From Pinus tabuliformis (taxonomy: Eukaryota; Streptophyta; Pinopsida; Pinales; Pinaceae): a DNA stretch of 64,000 nt. The notes beneath the pieces were generated by a model. That model saw only the letters and a list, made by a program, of their open reading frames with translations, was not told the DNA's origin and searched no databases. The DNA is taken from positions 511,046,102-511,110,101 of the forward strand of contig CM062805.1 of assembly GCA_031772625.1 (NCBI GenBank), read 5' to 3'. A program made the translations under genes and the position numbers. The first letter of the stretch is position 1, and each line of letters starts with the position of its first letter. Positions 1 through 10,846 of this stretch are shown here, in pieces.

Positions 1-59
1 TTGTTTCCTCTTCTAGTAAGGGACTAAATAAGTCTCCCAACTCACTCACATCCGTGCTC

Positions 60-225
60 AACGCGCTCCATATGGAGGAAGAAAAATTGCTCTGCCCACC
101 ATTTTTGTTATCATTCAAAATATTCAACTTCAATGTTCACAACTGTTTGGCTGACTTTGAAGCGCTAGTCAATGTCATGCCACTCTCCATTACTAAGAAG
201 ATCAATGCTTGATGGATTAACGCAA
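60..225 (+). pseudogene. Protease-like region of element H
   Basis: Translation gives a stretch resembling the retropepsin neighbourhood of plant Ty3 elements, with residues such as VHNCLADFEALVNVMP followed by an I-T-K-K-I tail. This matches the pattern in which a short strand, the DSGA active-site loop and the NxMP segment follow each other. The active-site loop is not preserved in recognisable form. Position upstream of the RNase H and RT domains supports the call. Confidence 0.5.
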
Positions 226-689
226 CTACGCAAATCATCCAACTTGACAGAACGTGTGTGCCAGCCATTGGTGAACTCCGTGATGTGATGATCCGGTTAT
301 AGTCCAACAGAAGAGTTCATTAGTGCATGAACATTGTGATTGTGGACATCCCCGAAGCATATGGCTTATTACTTAGCAGATATTGGTCTGGCAAGCTGCA
401 AGCATACTTTGCTATAGGTTGGTCACACTTATGGCTTCTGCACAAGGGCAGAAACAACCAGATCCAAGTGTTCTCGAAAAGATACATGAAACAAAAAATT
501 ACTCCCTTGAATGGTGAAAATGAACCATTGCCTTTCGTGGAACTCATGTTTGGCAATTTCTTTCTGGAAACAAAGTTGGGGTGTTATCTTGCATAGCCAA
601 CCCCCACCCCACAAGACACACAGTTGGGTCTACTTCCTTGCCCAACTAGCGAAAATTAAAATTGTACAGTAGAGTGTAACTGTAATAAT

Positions 690-1135
690 AGTAGAGATAG
701 TAATACTAGTGTGGCAAGTGGTCCTTGTATAGATAATATGTGGACCTTATACTTTGATAGATCCAAGATACAGAAGGGTTTTGGAGCCGGTTGTGTTTTG
801 ACAGACCTGTTGTAAAGGAAACATTTAGTCTTTAGCCACTTGGAGTTCGAGTGCACGAACAACACTGTCAAGTATGAAGCACTCATTTTGGGCTTATAGA
901 AAGCCATCAACCTCAATGTTATTGTGCTAAAAGTGGTAGGTGACTCAGAGATTGTGGTGCGTTAGGTACATAACACTATACACTATGTGTCACCCCATCT
1001 TAAGAGTTATCAACAAGAGGTATGGCGACTTATCTCTAACTTCCAAGCTTTCAATATTATTTTTATACCAAGAATGTGTAACATAGCTGCAGATGCTCTG
1101 GAAAATGCAGCGGCTAGGATGACACCATTGAGGGA
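690..1135 (+). pseudogene. RNase H-like domain upstream of RT (element H)
   Basis: The translated stretch reads like a cellular/archaeal-type RNase H: a WTLYFD strand, a GAGCVL strand, a segment around 840-905 resembling LEFECTNNTAEYEAL, GDSEIVVR near 940-960, and a C-terminal RMCNIAADALENAA segment near 1070-1110. In this fold the FDGS, E, GDS and ADxLA elements carry the metal-binding acids. It lies about 450 bp before the RT, whereas in Tat/Ogre-type elements the extra RNase H is usually described after the RT-RNase H. The decay is heavy but the domain signature is clear. Confidence 0.7.
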
Positions 1136-1570
1136 TAGATTTTCAGTTGAAATTTTGTATAAGCCATCTGTCCCTGATAACATCACTAATTTACATGTTT
1201 TTGATGATTACCAAAAGATACTACATTTCATGGCTAACGTTGACATCTTCAGAGACATAACGATAGATGAAGACAGGACCGAGCAGTCTCTATAGAGTGC
1301 CGCTGATGACAACAAAGGAAACTTCATCCCCCAGAGTTTGATATCACTAAAGAAGTCGTATGACCTGCACAACTGCTTTCAGGGGCCTATGAATGCAAAA
1401 ACTCAGAGTTGCACAATGTTATATGAACATATCAACCTGGGAATAGACAAAGATCCAAAGTTTGTAAATCTCGGTACATGTTGTAGACCACAAGAGCAAC
1501 AAGCTTTTGTCAGCTTGTTCAGACAGTACCGTGATGTGTTCTCGTGGACATACGATGACTTTAAGACATA

Positions 1571-2420
1571 TGACACTTGAATAATGCAGCACGTCATTCC
1601 AATCAAAGAAGGGGTCAAGCCTTTTCAGCAGAAGCTAAGGAAAGTTCATCCATCACTTGAGCCCCTCATACAGAAAGAATTGACTAAGATACTGTATACT
1701 TGGATGGTTTGAAAGGTTTATCATTCCACATGGGTTTTAAATCTAATCCCCATTAGAAAGAAGTCTGGGGAAATTTTCCTATGCGTTGATTTCCAAAATC
1801 TTAACCATGCTTTGGACAAAGATAACTACCCAGTTTTGTCTTTAGAGCACATATTGCAGACAATATTTGGAGAAGAGATGTTCTCTTTGCTAGGTAGTTT
1901 CTTAGAATACAATCAGGTTATGGTAGGAGAGCCTGAAAGACTAAAGACAACATTATGTACCAAGTGGGGTACGTTCGCTTATCGTAGAATGTTGTTTGGG
2001 TTGGTAAATACAGGAGCTACATTTCAGCGTGCAATGGACATTTCTTTCTGTCGGCTCATCAGATAGAGCATAGTGGTCTACCTCGACGATGTGACAGTCT
2101 TCTCTAGACAACGATCAGAACACCTGTGCCATATTAAGAAAATCTTTGAGCGATATCGGAAGTATGGCATATTGTTGAATCCCAAGAAGAGCATATTCAT
2201 AGTGTTTGAGGGTAGCCTCCTTGGGCACATCATTGCCAAGATTGGGATCAAGGTAGATCCGAACAAAGTTCAGACCATCATGCAGATTCCTTATCCCGTG
2301 AACACGAAAGTTATGCATTCCTTCCTGAGGAAGATCAACTTCCTCAGAAAGTTCATCTCTCATTATGCACAGATTGTCAAACCCATTCAAGAGATGACCA
2401 ATATGGACACAGTGTACAAC
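1571..2420 (+). pseudogene. Reverse transcriptase region of element H
   Basis: Ty3-type reverse transcriptase. Visible signatures are the entry segment resembling IIQHVIPIKEGVKPFQQKLR, a fingers segment near 1740-1800, WGTFAYRRMLFGLVNTGATFQRAMD, the catalytic YLDD box at 2080-2091, and the thumb LLGHIIAKIGIKVDPNKVQTI. The enzyme copies element RNA into DNA in the virus-like particle. A short segment before it (about 1440-1570) resembles the usual linker, with FRQYRDVFSWTYDD. Several breaks are present. Confidence 0.9.
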
Positions 2421-2429
2421 TAGGGAAAA

Positions 2430-2757
2430 AATGAAAAGGAAGTGTTTGCACGGACTAAGCAAGCTATAGAAAAGGCACCTACATTTTACAACCCAAACTT
2501 CAACAAATATTTCTTGCTCTACATGTTTTCTTCTAACACTTCACTCGTTGTTGTGTTCACTAATGAGTTGAACAATGAATGACCCATCTCTTTCATGAGC
2601 TCAAGATTGGAAGGACCTGAACTAAATTATCCTTCCATGAAAAAACAAGCATACGTAGTATACAAGGCGGTTAAACATTTCAGACCCTACCTCCTAAAAA
2701 ATCATTGCGTTGTTTTTGTGTCGTACCCAGTAGTCGGATCACTTCTTATTCAACAAG
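2430..2757 (+). pseudogene. RT-linked RNase H region of element H
   Basis: Tail of the Ty3 pol: residues such as GPELNYPSMKKQAYVVYKAV and HFRPYLLKNH match the RNase H connection of Ty3 elements (the usual form is ...ELNYSxxEKEALAVVxAxxKFRxYLL). The homology ends at about 2757, where a short repeat-rich stretch begins, so integrase is absent from this fragment. Confidence 0.8.
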
Positions 2758-3240
2758 AGCTATATTCACTCATTCCGTTGAGTGAGTTGTTAGTGTCATG
2801 TTTAGAGGGTGGCAGTTATCATATTACCTTGAGTGAGTGAGTGTGTGATTAGTCCCATGTTTCTAAGGTGGTGGTGAGTGAGCGATTACTCTCATGTTTC
2901 CAGTGTGGATGTTAGTTGATCAATCCCCAAAGGTGTGGTTACTCCAACACCCACACCCGAGGTGGAATGGAACTTGGGCTACCATGTTAAGATTTTCTGT
3001 TAAATCAAAAGTCTTAGGCAGCAATAAACTTCCAAACCCTTAGCATTACCATAGTTTTGATACCCAGTTACCATTTTTCTCGTTAAACCAAAATCTATAG
3101 ACATTAGTAAACTTCCAAACCCTTACGATTACTTTGGGTAAGTGATTAATCTCATCTTCTTAAGAAACTGGTAAGCTAATACATCATTACTTTCAGTGAG
3201 TGGTTAGTCTCTTCCTAAATAGCTAATACATTTAATCTAT
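2758..3240 (+). repeat. Degenerate short tandem/interspersed repeats after element H
   Basis: No gene is seen. A motif of the form gagtgag...ttagtctcatgttt recurs at about 2778, 2832, 2874, 3137 and 3195. A second motif, ttttctNgttaaaNcaaaa...aaacttccaaaccctta, occurs twice (about 2990-3055 and 3076-3142). Units are degenerate and unevenly spaced, so this looks like an old minisatellite rather than a structured element. Confidence 0.6.
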
Positions 3241-3344
3241 TCCAAAAAACACCAATTTACAAAGATTTGATCTCAAATCTAAAAAAATGAAATTAAAACT
3301 AATTTATAATTATTTAAGTTATAATTAATTTCCACACATTTCAG

Positions 3345-5880
3345 TTTAAAATTTATATTTTATCATCCAACCAAGGGATTGTTTCATGGACATCATATTT
3401 ACAGGTTGCATATATCTAATATATGACTGCGAGGGTGCTCTTATTGCCACTCTCCCAGCCTATAGTTGAATTTGACTTCCATATATATGGATCTACACTT
3501 CGAATTCAGAAGAACAAGAAAATTACCTTTTGATCGGTCGTTGAACAGATACCCTCCATTAATCTAATTTATATATTTTGATGAAAGGCAAAGAAAATAA
3601 ACATGGAAGATTTCGAAAAATATATTATACAAAATTTACACATACAAGTACTTATCAGATTTTATACCCTTTCAGGGAAAGGTGGAGTCTATGCGAAAAA
3701 AGCGAGGAATGCAATTCAATATAATGGAAAAATTTAAAGATAGAAATTTATTTTAAAGTTTAGAAATTTTGGGGATATTATAAAAAATTTGGGTAAATTA
3801 TATTTTAAAAAATTGGAAATTCACCAATTTTTTTTGAAAAAGCATGGAAAATTAGTGCATTTATACAATACTCCTTACTCATGGACTCTTTATCCGTCTA
3901 GCTTGAGTATTACTTGGTTAAGTGGCCTAAAAGCCGTAGTCTAACCAGAATGCTTTTCTGTCTCTGCTATTTTGCCTTGGCCTAACCAGATTGTTTTTTT
4001 TTTTCTAAAAATTATGGAAATTCTAGCAAGATTTTGATAAAATAAGTCAATTTTTTTGTAAATCCAGGTTACAGTTATCAAACTTCAGATTTTGGGTGCC
4101 CCATAAATTTTTGATGGTGCTGAATCTATTTCCACCATAAAAACATGATTTAAACACTGTTATAACAAAATTTCTAGAAAAAAAACCATTCCAAACAATT
4201 TTTTAACCTCAGTAGTAGACGACGCCTAGTGAAAGTGCTCTTCAAGTAGGTACTCTCCATCCGTTCACTGACTGACATATTATGAGTAATTACACAATGA
4301 AGACTGATATTGTGGATCCCACATATTCAAATTTCTTTCAGGCACCTAAAGTGGTCAGGCCAATGGTCAACGAGAGAACTCTTTCCCTAACAAGTAGGGA
4401 TGGAATTTGCTGGGCAATTTTATTTGTTTATTTGATTTGTTTAGTTAAAAATATTACAAAAATTTTTAGATATTTTTTATTTGAATATTTTTTTGAAATT
4501 ATGAAAACGGATCAAATTTAATTCGCCAATCTGTTTTGAAATTCCAAATAATGACAGATAAACCGTTATAATGAACTTAAAAGCGCATCAGATTTCCCAC
4601 TTGAGCAAGCTTCCACATTTCATTTTATATATACGTTGACTCATCTAAAGTTAAAGTCATCACAGAAGATTTACTGTACTGTGATTAATGTTGCAAATGA
4701 CATCAGGCATGACGACTATTTTAGCTTATTGTGAATAAATATTGATCGTGATATAAACAAGTTTTCTTCTTCGGTGGATCAGCAAGATATCTCTGTTTCA
4801 AATCTTGAAAATTATTTTTTATTTCTCTTCAAATTCAAAATAAGAGAATAATAGTACCATATTGGAAAAATTGACAACAAGTGCCAGTTATGTCTGTCTT
4901 AATATTTGCGAACGTGTTGAAGCGAAAGATCAGTCCCATCTCTCTAGCCCACAGCCCATCATTATCAACTTTCAGTTTTTTAATAACATATATATGTGTA
5001 TATATTCGACGAACATTGTCGAAACGGCTTCCACAATTGAGAAAATATTTTAAACACTACATGTATGACGCCCATGAATATTGCAAGAACGAGAGTGATA
5101 TTGTCGGATTTCTGCCTGCTCACCAAGAAACATAAAATACTGTAAAATCCTGCCGTGGTCACCCTGAACTCACTTCTATCTGTGAGCCGACAGATAACTG
5201 GCGTTGAATACGGACTTTTGATAACTGACGTTGAATACTTTTGATAGCAGTTGTTTTTAGTGATATTTTTTGGAGGTTTTTTTAGTGGGTTTTTCTCGTC
5301 AAATTTCTCTAAAATCCGGCAGCAATTTATTGAAATGGCAAGTTTGATAGGTAATTTCTGCACAATCAAAGCGTCCTAGAAGTTTTTCATGGTGCTGAAT
5401 CCATATATACAATTAAAAACCATTTTAAATAATACACATCAAAATTTAACCTCAATTTTCTCCGTGAAATTCCATCACCAAATCTCCAAGACAACCCCTT
5501 GCGAAGTCAGATGAGTGACATTTTCGATATCTCTGAAATATTTTACAATTCGCAGTTGACATGACTGTTGAAGCAATTGATTTCCACTTGACATAAAACA
5601 TTACTATGTTAATTGTAATGGTCAATGCTTTAATTGATTGGCAACTTGTTAAATTTTAGTATATAATAATAATTTTTTTTTATCTTCATATAAGTCTAAG
5701 TTTATTTAGATTAATGTTTTGCACATTCAATTGCTTTTATCTTAATATGTTATCTGTTTCATTCTATGTTTAATAATGAAAGAATAGGCCTAATGAAGAA
5801 AAAATCATTTAAATGCATCAAGGTGATCAGATATGTAGAGTTGCAAATATTCTTTATTGGAATGGTTGGGAGAATATTAT
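3345..5880. repeat. Repeat Z, copy 1 (Z1)
   Basis: AT-rich stretch without a convincing gene. It aligns along its length, in direct orientation, with 61360-63760. Matching landmarks include the stretch before ttgacttcc (3470 and 61475), gaagattt..gaaaa (3606 and 61576), tagtgaaagtgct (4218 and 61764), a perfectly shared 28-bp island (4695-4722), ggtggatcagcaag near 4773, a 32-bp island at 5162-5193, and the end near aaatgcatc.aggtgat (5811 and 63701). Overall identity looks like roughly 70-75%, much less than in the islands. The nature of the ancestral sequence (element, gene flank or satellite) is unknown. Confidence 0.75.
4395..4560. other. Insertion present in Z1 and absent from Z2
   Basis: Z1 has about 165 bp of AT-rich DNA here that is missing at the matching point of Z2 (near 62230). 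Short inverted ends tggaattt (4401-4408) and aaattcca (4539-4546) suggest a small non-autonomous DNA transposon, but no clean target duplication is visible. It could equally be a deletion in Z2. Confidence 0.35.
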
Positions 5881-6311
5881 AATGTATTTGACGATGGTCG
5901 TTATACTACTTTGAGCTTTGAGGAATAAACTAAACGTTAGTTATTTTTATAGTTATTAATATATTTTAAATTGTTATTGGTTAATTCTATATGGAATATA
6001 GAAGAAATTTTCCATTTCTATCCTAATATAACAAACAAAAAATTGGTTATAATTCTCATATCAATTTTTTTAGAAATCTACTAGAAAATAGTGAAATCTA
6101 TGAATTTTCAAACCTTTCTTAAATATTTTTTAATTTAGAATTTATTCACTTTAATCATAATTGATCTCAGCTCATACATTCACATACTTTCAAAGTGATG
6201 CTTAATGTCAGCTCATACATATCGCAGAAATTCAAAATGACACTCGTGACTATCATGTCGATAGATTCAAAGTTAAATGTATTTACACTCTTATTTATAC
6301 ATTCATCAACT
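5881..6311. other. AT-rich spacer between Z1 and element E
   Basis: No gene, RNA or element recognised. A short motif, cagctcatacat, occurs twice (about 6169 and 6209). The last five bases, caact, directly precede the left LTR of element E. Confidence 0.6.
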
Positions 6312-7056
6312 TGTTGACGGTGCTGGACCCGCCAACATGTCAAGGGATCTCCATGGTAGGAAGTCTCAATTAGACCTCAAACTGTTTTGTGTAGGAGTCC
6401 CTGCAATGGGTCGTATGGTAATGCCTTGACCGCGGTTTTGCACAGAGGAAAGTAAGATGTCCCTGCTGGTAGCAAGGGTATTACAGTTGCAGTAAGTCAA
6501 GGAAGGTGCATGAGTGGTTCTAACACACGGAGAGTGAGGTGGTTGTGCCCCTTGGAAACCTATAATAGTACGCGGCTTAGAAGGGAATACACGAGCGAAG
6601 ATGCATCACACGCTGGAAAGCAAGTTACAGAGCAATCCAATGTGATGGTTAAACCAACATCACATTTTAAAAAGATTCATACATATTTATACAAAATAGT
6701 CCTTACATGCATGCGTAAGCAAACAAATACATATATCATTTAGAGTAAACCACATAGCATAGAATACAATACAAAATATGCATGAAACATGTTGGCTCTA
6801 TTATATTAAGAAGTGTAAATTCCAGTCATACAATACATCCATGTCCAACCACTAGTTCCAATAGAGGAATGTTACAGCCACCACTGCTTGCTCCTCCAAA
6901 GAGATATACTAGCTCTGTGCAGTGGAGAAGTTAATGCACGTTACATTATTGTCCAAGCTTTCTCTAAAATACTCCTATTGAAGCTTGGCTTACCAAAAGC
7001 CTCTACAATGAGTTATGAGGGACTATCTATAGCAAAGGGTGGAATGGCCCTTGACA
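6312..7056 (-). repeat. Element E left LTR (3' LTR in element orientation)
   Basis: Begins tgttgacggtg and ends ttgaca on the plus strand. It aligns over the full 745 bp with the right LTR, which has exactly the same length once element C is removed. The flanking five bases on the left are caact. Directly right lies ttctcctttctg, whose complement is a polypurine tract, as expected beside the 3' LTR of a minus-strand element. Confidence 0.85.
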
Positions 7057-7068
7057 TTCTCCTTTCTG
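7057..7068 (-). promoter_or_regulatory. Polypurine tract of element E
   Basis: The complement reads cagaaaggagaa directly before the LTR start tgtcaaggg. The second unit has the same arrangement at 33248-33259 (cagaaaggggaa then tgttgaggg). This is where plus-strand DNA synthesis is primed in LTR elements. Confidence 0.75.
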
Positions 7069-7149
7069 ACAGTTCGTCTACCCTTAGGACTCTTCATTTA
7101 CTCTATGACTTTTACATCCAACTATCGACACTTGAACTTCCACTTCATA

Positions 7150-8193
7150 AGATGTTACATCCCATGTGAGACAGAATGGTGTGAGCAAGCCCTCCAAGAA
7201 ATCACTAACATTTAGACCGTTGTGATGAGACCAACTCTTTGACATCCTTGTGATGGTCAATGGTGGCGAACTATTGTGAAGCTTGGTCGTTTGTGATGGT
7301 GTCTATGTGCTCAGTGGTGACATCTTGTTGAAGCGAACTCTTGCCTCCGTTGCATTCGGGTACACTGATATGGCTCTTCCATCCAACTCATCTAATAACA
7401 TGCACATGGTCGTCCTGGGTACGACTAGACCGACATCATGTTGATGCATAATGTCTACGTTGATCTCCAAGTATGTGCTAGTAGCAGTGTGCATCAACTT
7501 GTCAAAACACATGTTCATCTCCAGTTTCATTTGCTTCTTGTCTTCACCTCGGTGAGTGTGCCAAATGTGTGGGATCGCATGCGTGCGCACATTGACATGC
7601 ATGCTGCTGAATTCCCTTGCATGCAATCGACAACATTGCTCACCTTGTTTGCTCTGTGCCAGTTACTGGGATGGATCTATAACTTGTACGGGCATAGTTT
7701 CATCCATGAATGTATGTTGCGCCCCCTGTTGTACCAGTTCCTTCTGCAACTCACTCTCTCATCTATGCAGATCTTATTCTTCCTTGGGTTGCTTCTTCAG
7801 CACATGAAACTCCTTCTTTGTTCCTTATTTGCCTTCGCACAATCTTCATGTCGCGATGTCACCTCATAGTAGGAGTCTTCCAAAGTTTCTTTCATGACAA
7901 GTTGATTTGCTTGACCTTGCAACTTTGTTCCGCCTCTATGTTTTCAACAACCTTCCTCTTGCATTCGTTGCATTCGATATGCTACCTTCAGTTGCTATTG
8001 ATGGTGTCACTTGCTGTGATGCTGCTGTTGTCATATCTTGATGTCCTTGTCTACGAACAACTTGATGTCTTCGTGAGTAGGCAAGTTCATAGACACTTGA
8101 TCGACTACATCCCCAAGTGTTCTCTAAACGTTGTCTTTGACTCTGCTCTCCTAGAAACCATTGTACCTGTGCTGCTAAGAGGTAGATGAACAC
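7150..8193 (-). pseudogene. Second, unidentified ORF region of element E (copy 1)
   Basis: Minus-strand coding-like stretch between the Gag half and the 3' LTR. Pieces include QVQWFLGEQSQRQ, RRHQVVRRQGHQDM, a charged probable coiled-coil segment near 7700-7900, and INVDIMHQHDVGLVVPRTTM. The same pieces occur at 33360-34430 in the second unit, so the region was part of the element before the copies diverged. It resembles no domain I can name. It could be a remnant of a Gag-like or accessory protein, or of captured host sequence. It is broken in several places in both copies. Confidence 0.45.
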
Positions 8194-8199
8194 CTGCGA

Positions 8200-9182
8200 T
8201 ACCTAGAGACATGGCAACAGTCACGACAAGCAATCTGTCAGTCAAAAACTAAAACGAACTTGAGAACTGACTTGCAACATACCTGTGTGTCTGATCGTGA
8301 AGGTTACGCAATTTTTGCTAGGAGGTTGGGAGACTGGCTGCCAAAACTATGCAAGGCATAGTTTGGGCTACCAGGAGGTTGACTGACTGTTAGAACTGTG
8401 CAATGCATAGTCCAACTCACCCTACTGAGGACTGAAACTGTGCATTGCTCCATTTTAGTGAGCATTGACATACAACCAGCAAATTTCATTGCGACAGTTT
8501 CTGGGCCCAATAGGACACTGCCTCCAAGATTTACGCAATGTATGCTTGAAGGTCACTACCTGGCTAGACTTGCACAATTTATGGAGGGAAGGCAGAGACT
8601 TCGCTTGTAGAAATGCGAAGGGCTAGCTGGGCAAGGTGCGGTTTGGGCCAAGATAGCCTAGTCTGGCCGACCGGTGACTGAAAACATGAGAATTGTGAAT
8701 ACAAACAAGAGTGAATGATCATTCATGCAAACAACAAGCACAAGATTTAGAAAACGGCAAAACATGCATGTGTGTAAAGCGAGTCACCACAACGATGATC
8801 ATCTGTGCAAAACAATGTCATGCATGTGATAGCAGCGAGATGTGAATGAAAACTGAAACGGTGCTTCTACAAGCTAACATGCATCAAAACGACAACAAGC
8901 GCTCACTAAAATCAAGCAGATAGCAATCACACAAAGCGAAACAAAAAAAGTGATAGAAATGAAACATAAGACATGGAAGGCGGGCTTACCCAAAAACTGT
9001 TGAGCTGAATGTGTCGACGACTCCTAAATGCAATGTGGGACATGAGAGCTACAAGGTTGACGTGATGAGTGATCTCTACAGTGCGCGGTTCATGAGTTTT
9101 GATAAAATCGAATATGTGACGCACATGCCACAAATCTAGGAATATCGACACTTGGTGGGAGGTTTATGAAATGATCCTTGCA
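8200..9182. other. Non-coding internal region of element E, left of element A
   Basis: No gene recognised. From about 8300 to 8620 it carries loosely repeated motifs built on tgtgcaatg/acgcaattt with spacing near 40-50 bp, related to the array at 23225-23440. The matching segments of the second unit are 34490-35052 and 43517-43830. The last five bases (ttgca, 9178-9182) are the left target duplication of element A. Confidence 0.6.
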
Positions 9183-10700
9183 TGATCTAGATTGGATCCA
9201 TAAAAAACTATCAAAGGAACCATGACTGTATTAGGTCAGGATGAACTTCTAAGAAATCAGAACAGCGATAAAAATGCCCCTGAACCAGTGGCAATGGCAG
9301 CCAGCGTGGAATGACGAGGACCTCGATCAGAAAAACGATCAAAAACACCCCTGAACCAGTGGCAATGGCAGCCAACGTGGAACGACAAGGACCTCGGTCA
9401 AAGCATGCTGATCGAGGCCCATGGAGAATGCGCGGGAGGCGAAATTACCGCCTGGGAGGCTCGGATCGGGAAACAGAGGTGGATTTTGATGCGCGATCGC
9501 TAGGCAAAAAGGCTCAGAATGGGGAAGCCCCGAGCACTCGGTCATGTGGGGAGCTGGAGAACCGTAGGGCAAAAGGCAGAAAGGCTAGAAGCTAAAGGCA
9601 GGACCTGCACTCTGGAAACCGGCGGTATTGATTAGGGTGCCCTCAAACGGTAAGCGGTTCTGGATGGAAGCAGAGCGATCGCACTCAAAAATCGACGCAT
9701 GGCAAGCAGGGGTGAGAGAAAACCGTCGTTGATCATGCGTTAATGATCAAGCAAGTCAACCACGCGAAACGTGCATATGGCGTCAGATATGGAGGCCCCG
9801 GATCGGATGGCTGAGATCGCGCCCTATGGAGAGGCGGAATCGATGAGGGATTAAGCCGCAATTTGTAAAGAATTGAGGTTCGTTTTGACCAACACAGTGG
9901 AAGAAGACTCATTCATGATGTAACCGAAGAATGGAACCGACGAAGCAGGCTGGCGTGAGTTACAGGAGGACATGTGTTCACTCCCTGTGAGCTGATGATG
10001 ACGCTTAGCCAGGGAACTCCAAGCACAACTACAGAAGGTGATTCGACGGAGGTGGAAAAGGAATTGAACATACATGGGAACGAATGGCCTTAAAGCCATG
10101 AACAGAGATGGAACACAGAGAGAGGGACGGAGAACCCTAAGAGACAGAGGAACCAGAATCCCGAGAGGAGGACGAAACATAGAGAAGCAAAGAAGACAGT
10201 GAATCAAAAGCAGAAGAAGACATAGGGTCGAGTTGACCAAAGGTACCATTGAGCACCAAAGAGCTTGAGAGATTCAAGCCATCCTAGAGAGGATCTGTCA
10301 GACCAGAGAGGTCAGAGAGCTAGTAGGCAAATGAGTCTGTTCACTCCAGTGGCTTGGGGAATCCAAGAACCACCCTTCCAAGCAAATATTTTTCAGGTGA
10401 CTCATATTGAGCTCCTGCATTGTAATTCTCTGCTTTAAACACAATAAAATAAGGCCACCACTGAAAGCTGGACCGGAGATGTAGCCTTGGAGGATAGGGT
10501 GAACTCCTTATTAATTTCATGTGTTTTTGTGTTTGCTTACTGTATTCCTTTGTTGTCTTTCCATTTTAATTGTCTGTGTATTGGTAATCTGATCGATCCG
10601 TTGCTAAATAACATAGACACACACACTAGCACATGAGTCTGTAATACATATCTTCAATAAATATTTAACTGAGGTCACTCATAGGGTGATTATCAGATCA
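9183..10700 (+). repeat. Element A 5' LTR
   Basis: 1518 bp from tgatctag to gatca. It carries a local duplication of about 70 bp (roughly 9260-9400, around cccctgaaccagtggcaatg) that the 3' LTR holds only once. A polyadenylation-like aataaaataa lies near 10442. The 3' LTR (15377-16105 plus 22270-23015) aligns throughout. Confidence 0.9.
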
Positions 10701-10702
10701 AG

Positions 10703-10714
10703 TGGTATCAGAGC
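10703..10714 (+). promoter_or_regulatory. Primer-binding site of element A
   Basis: tggtatcagagc begins two bases after the 5' LTR. It is complementary to the 3' end of plant initiator methionine tRNA, the common primer of Ty3 chromoviruses and Copia elements. Confidence 0.92.
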
Positions 10715-10846
10715 TTTAGGCTGTAAGGTTAGACAAGCTTGTGTTGGTTTAGCTGTTGAATGCTCACTAGATCAAAGCTCAAATTAGGAGAAGAAGAGTT
10801 GGTGGAAACTAATCCTGAGATTGGGAGAGTCTATCCTTAGAAGACA

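Larger units (their letters stand above)
1..2757 (+). mobile_element. Element H: Ty3 retrotransposon fragment, cut by the window edge
   Basis: Decayed pol region of a Ty3 (Metaviridae-type) LTR retrotransposon on the plus strand. Parts in order are a protease-like stretch, an RNase H-like domain, reverse transcriptase and the usual RT-linked RNase H. Integrase and the right LTR are not recognised. Homology stops near 2757 and is followed by unrelated short repeats; the left side runs off the window. It is badly broken, with many breaks, and looks older than the elements to its right. The order protease, RNase H, RT, RNase H is the notable point. I associate this type with elements common in seed plants, but the clade is not resolved here. 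Confidence 0.85.

Noticed and set aside
2595-2840. Single reading frame continuing past the RNase H of H
   Set aside because: Only the part up to about 2757 resembles pol; the rest runs into the short repeats by chance.
4282-5369. Several short reading frames in Z1 as possible host genes
   Set aside because: They are not conserved in frame in Z2, have no domain and AT-rich composition, and do not align as protein.
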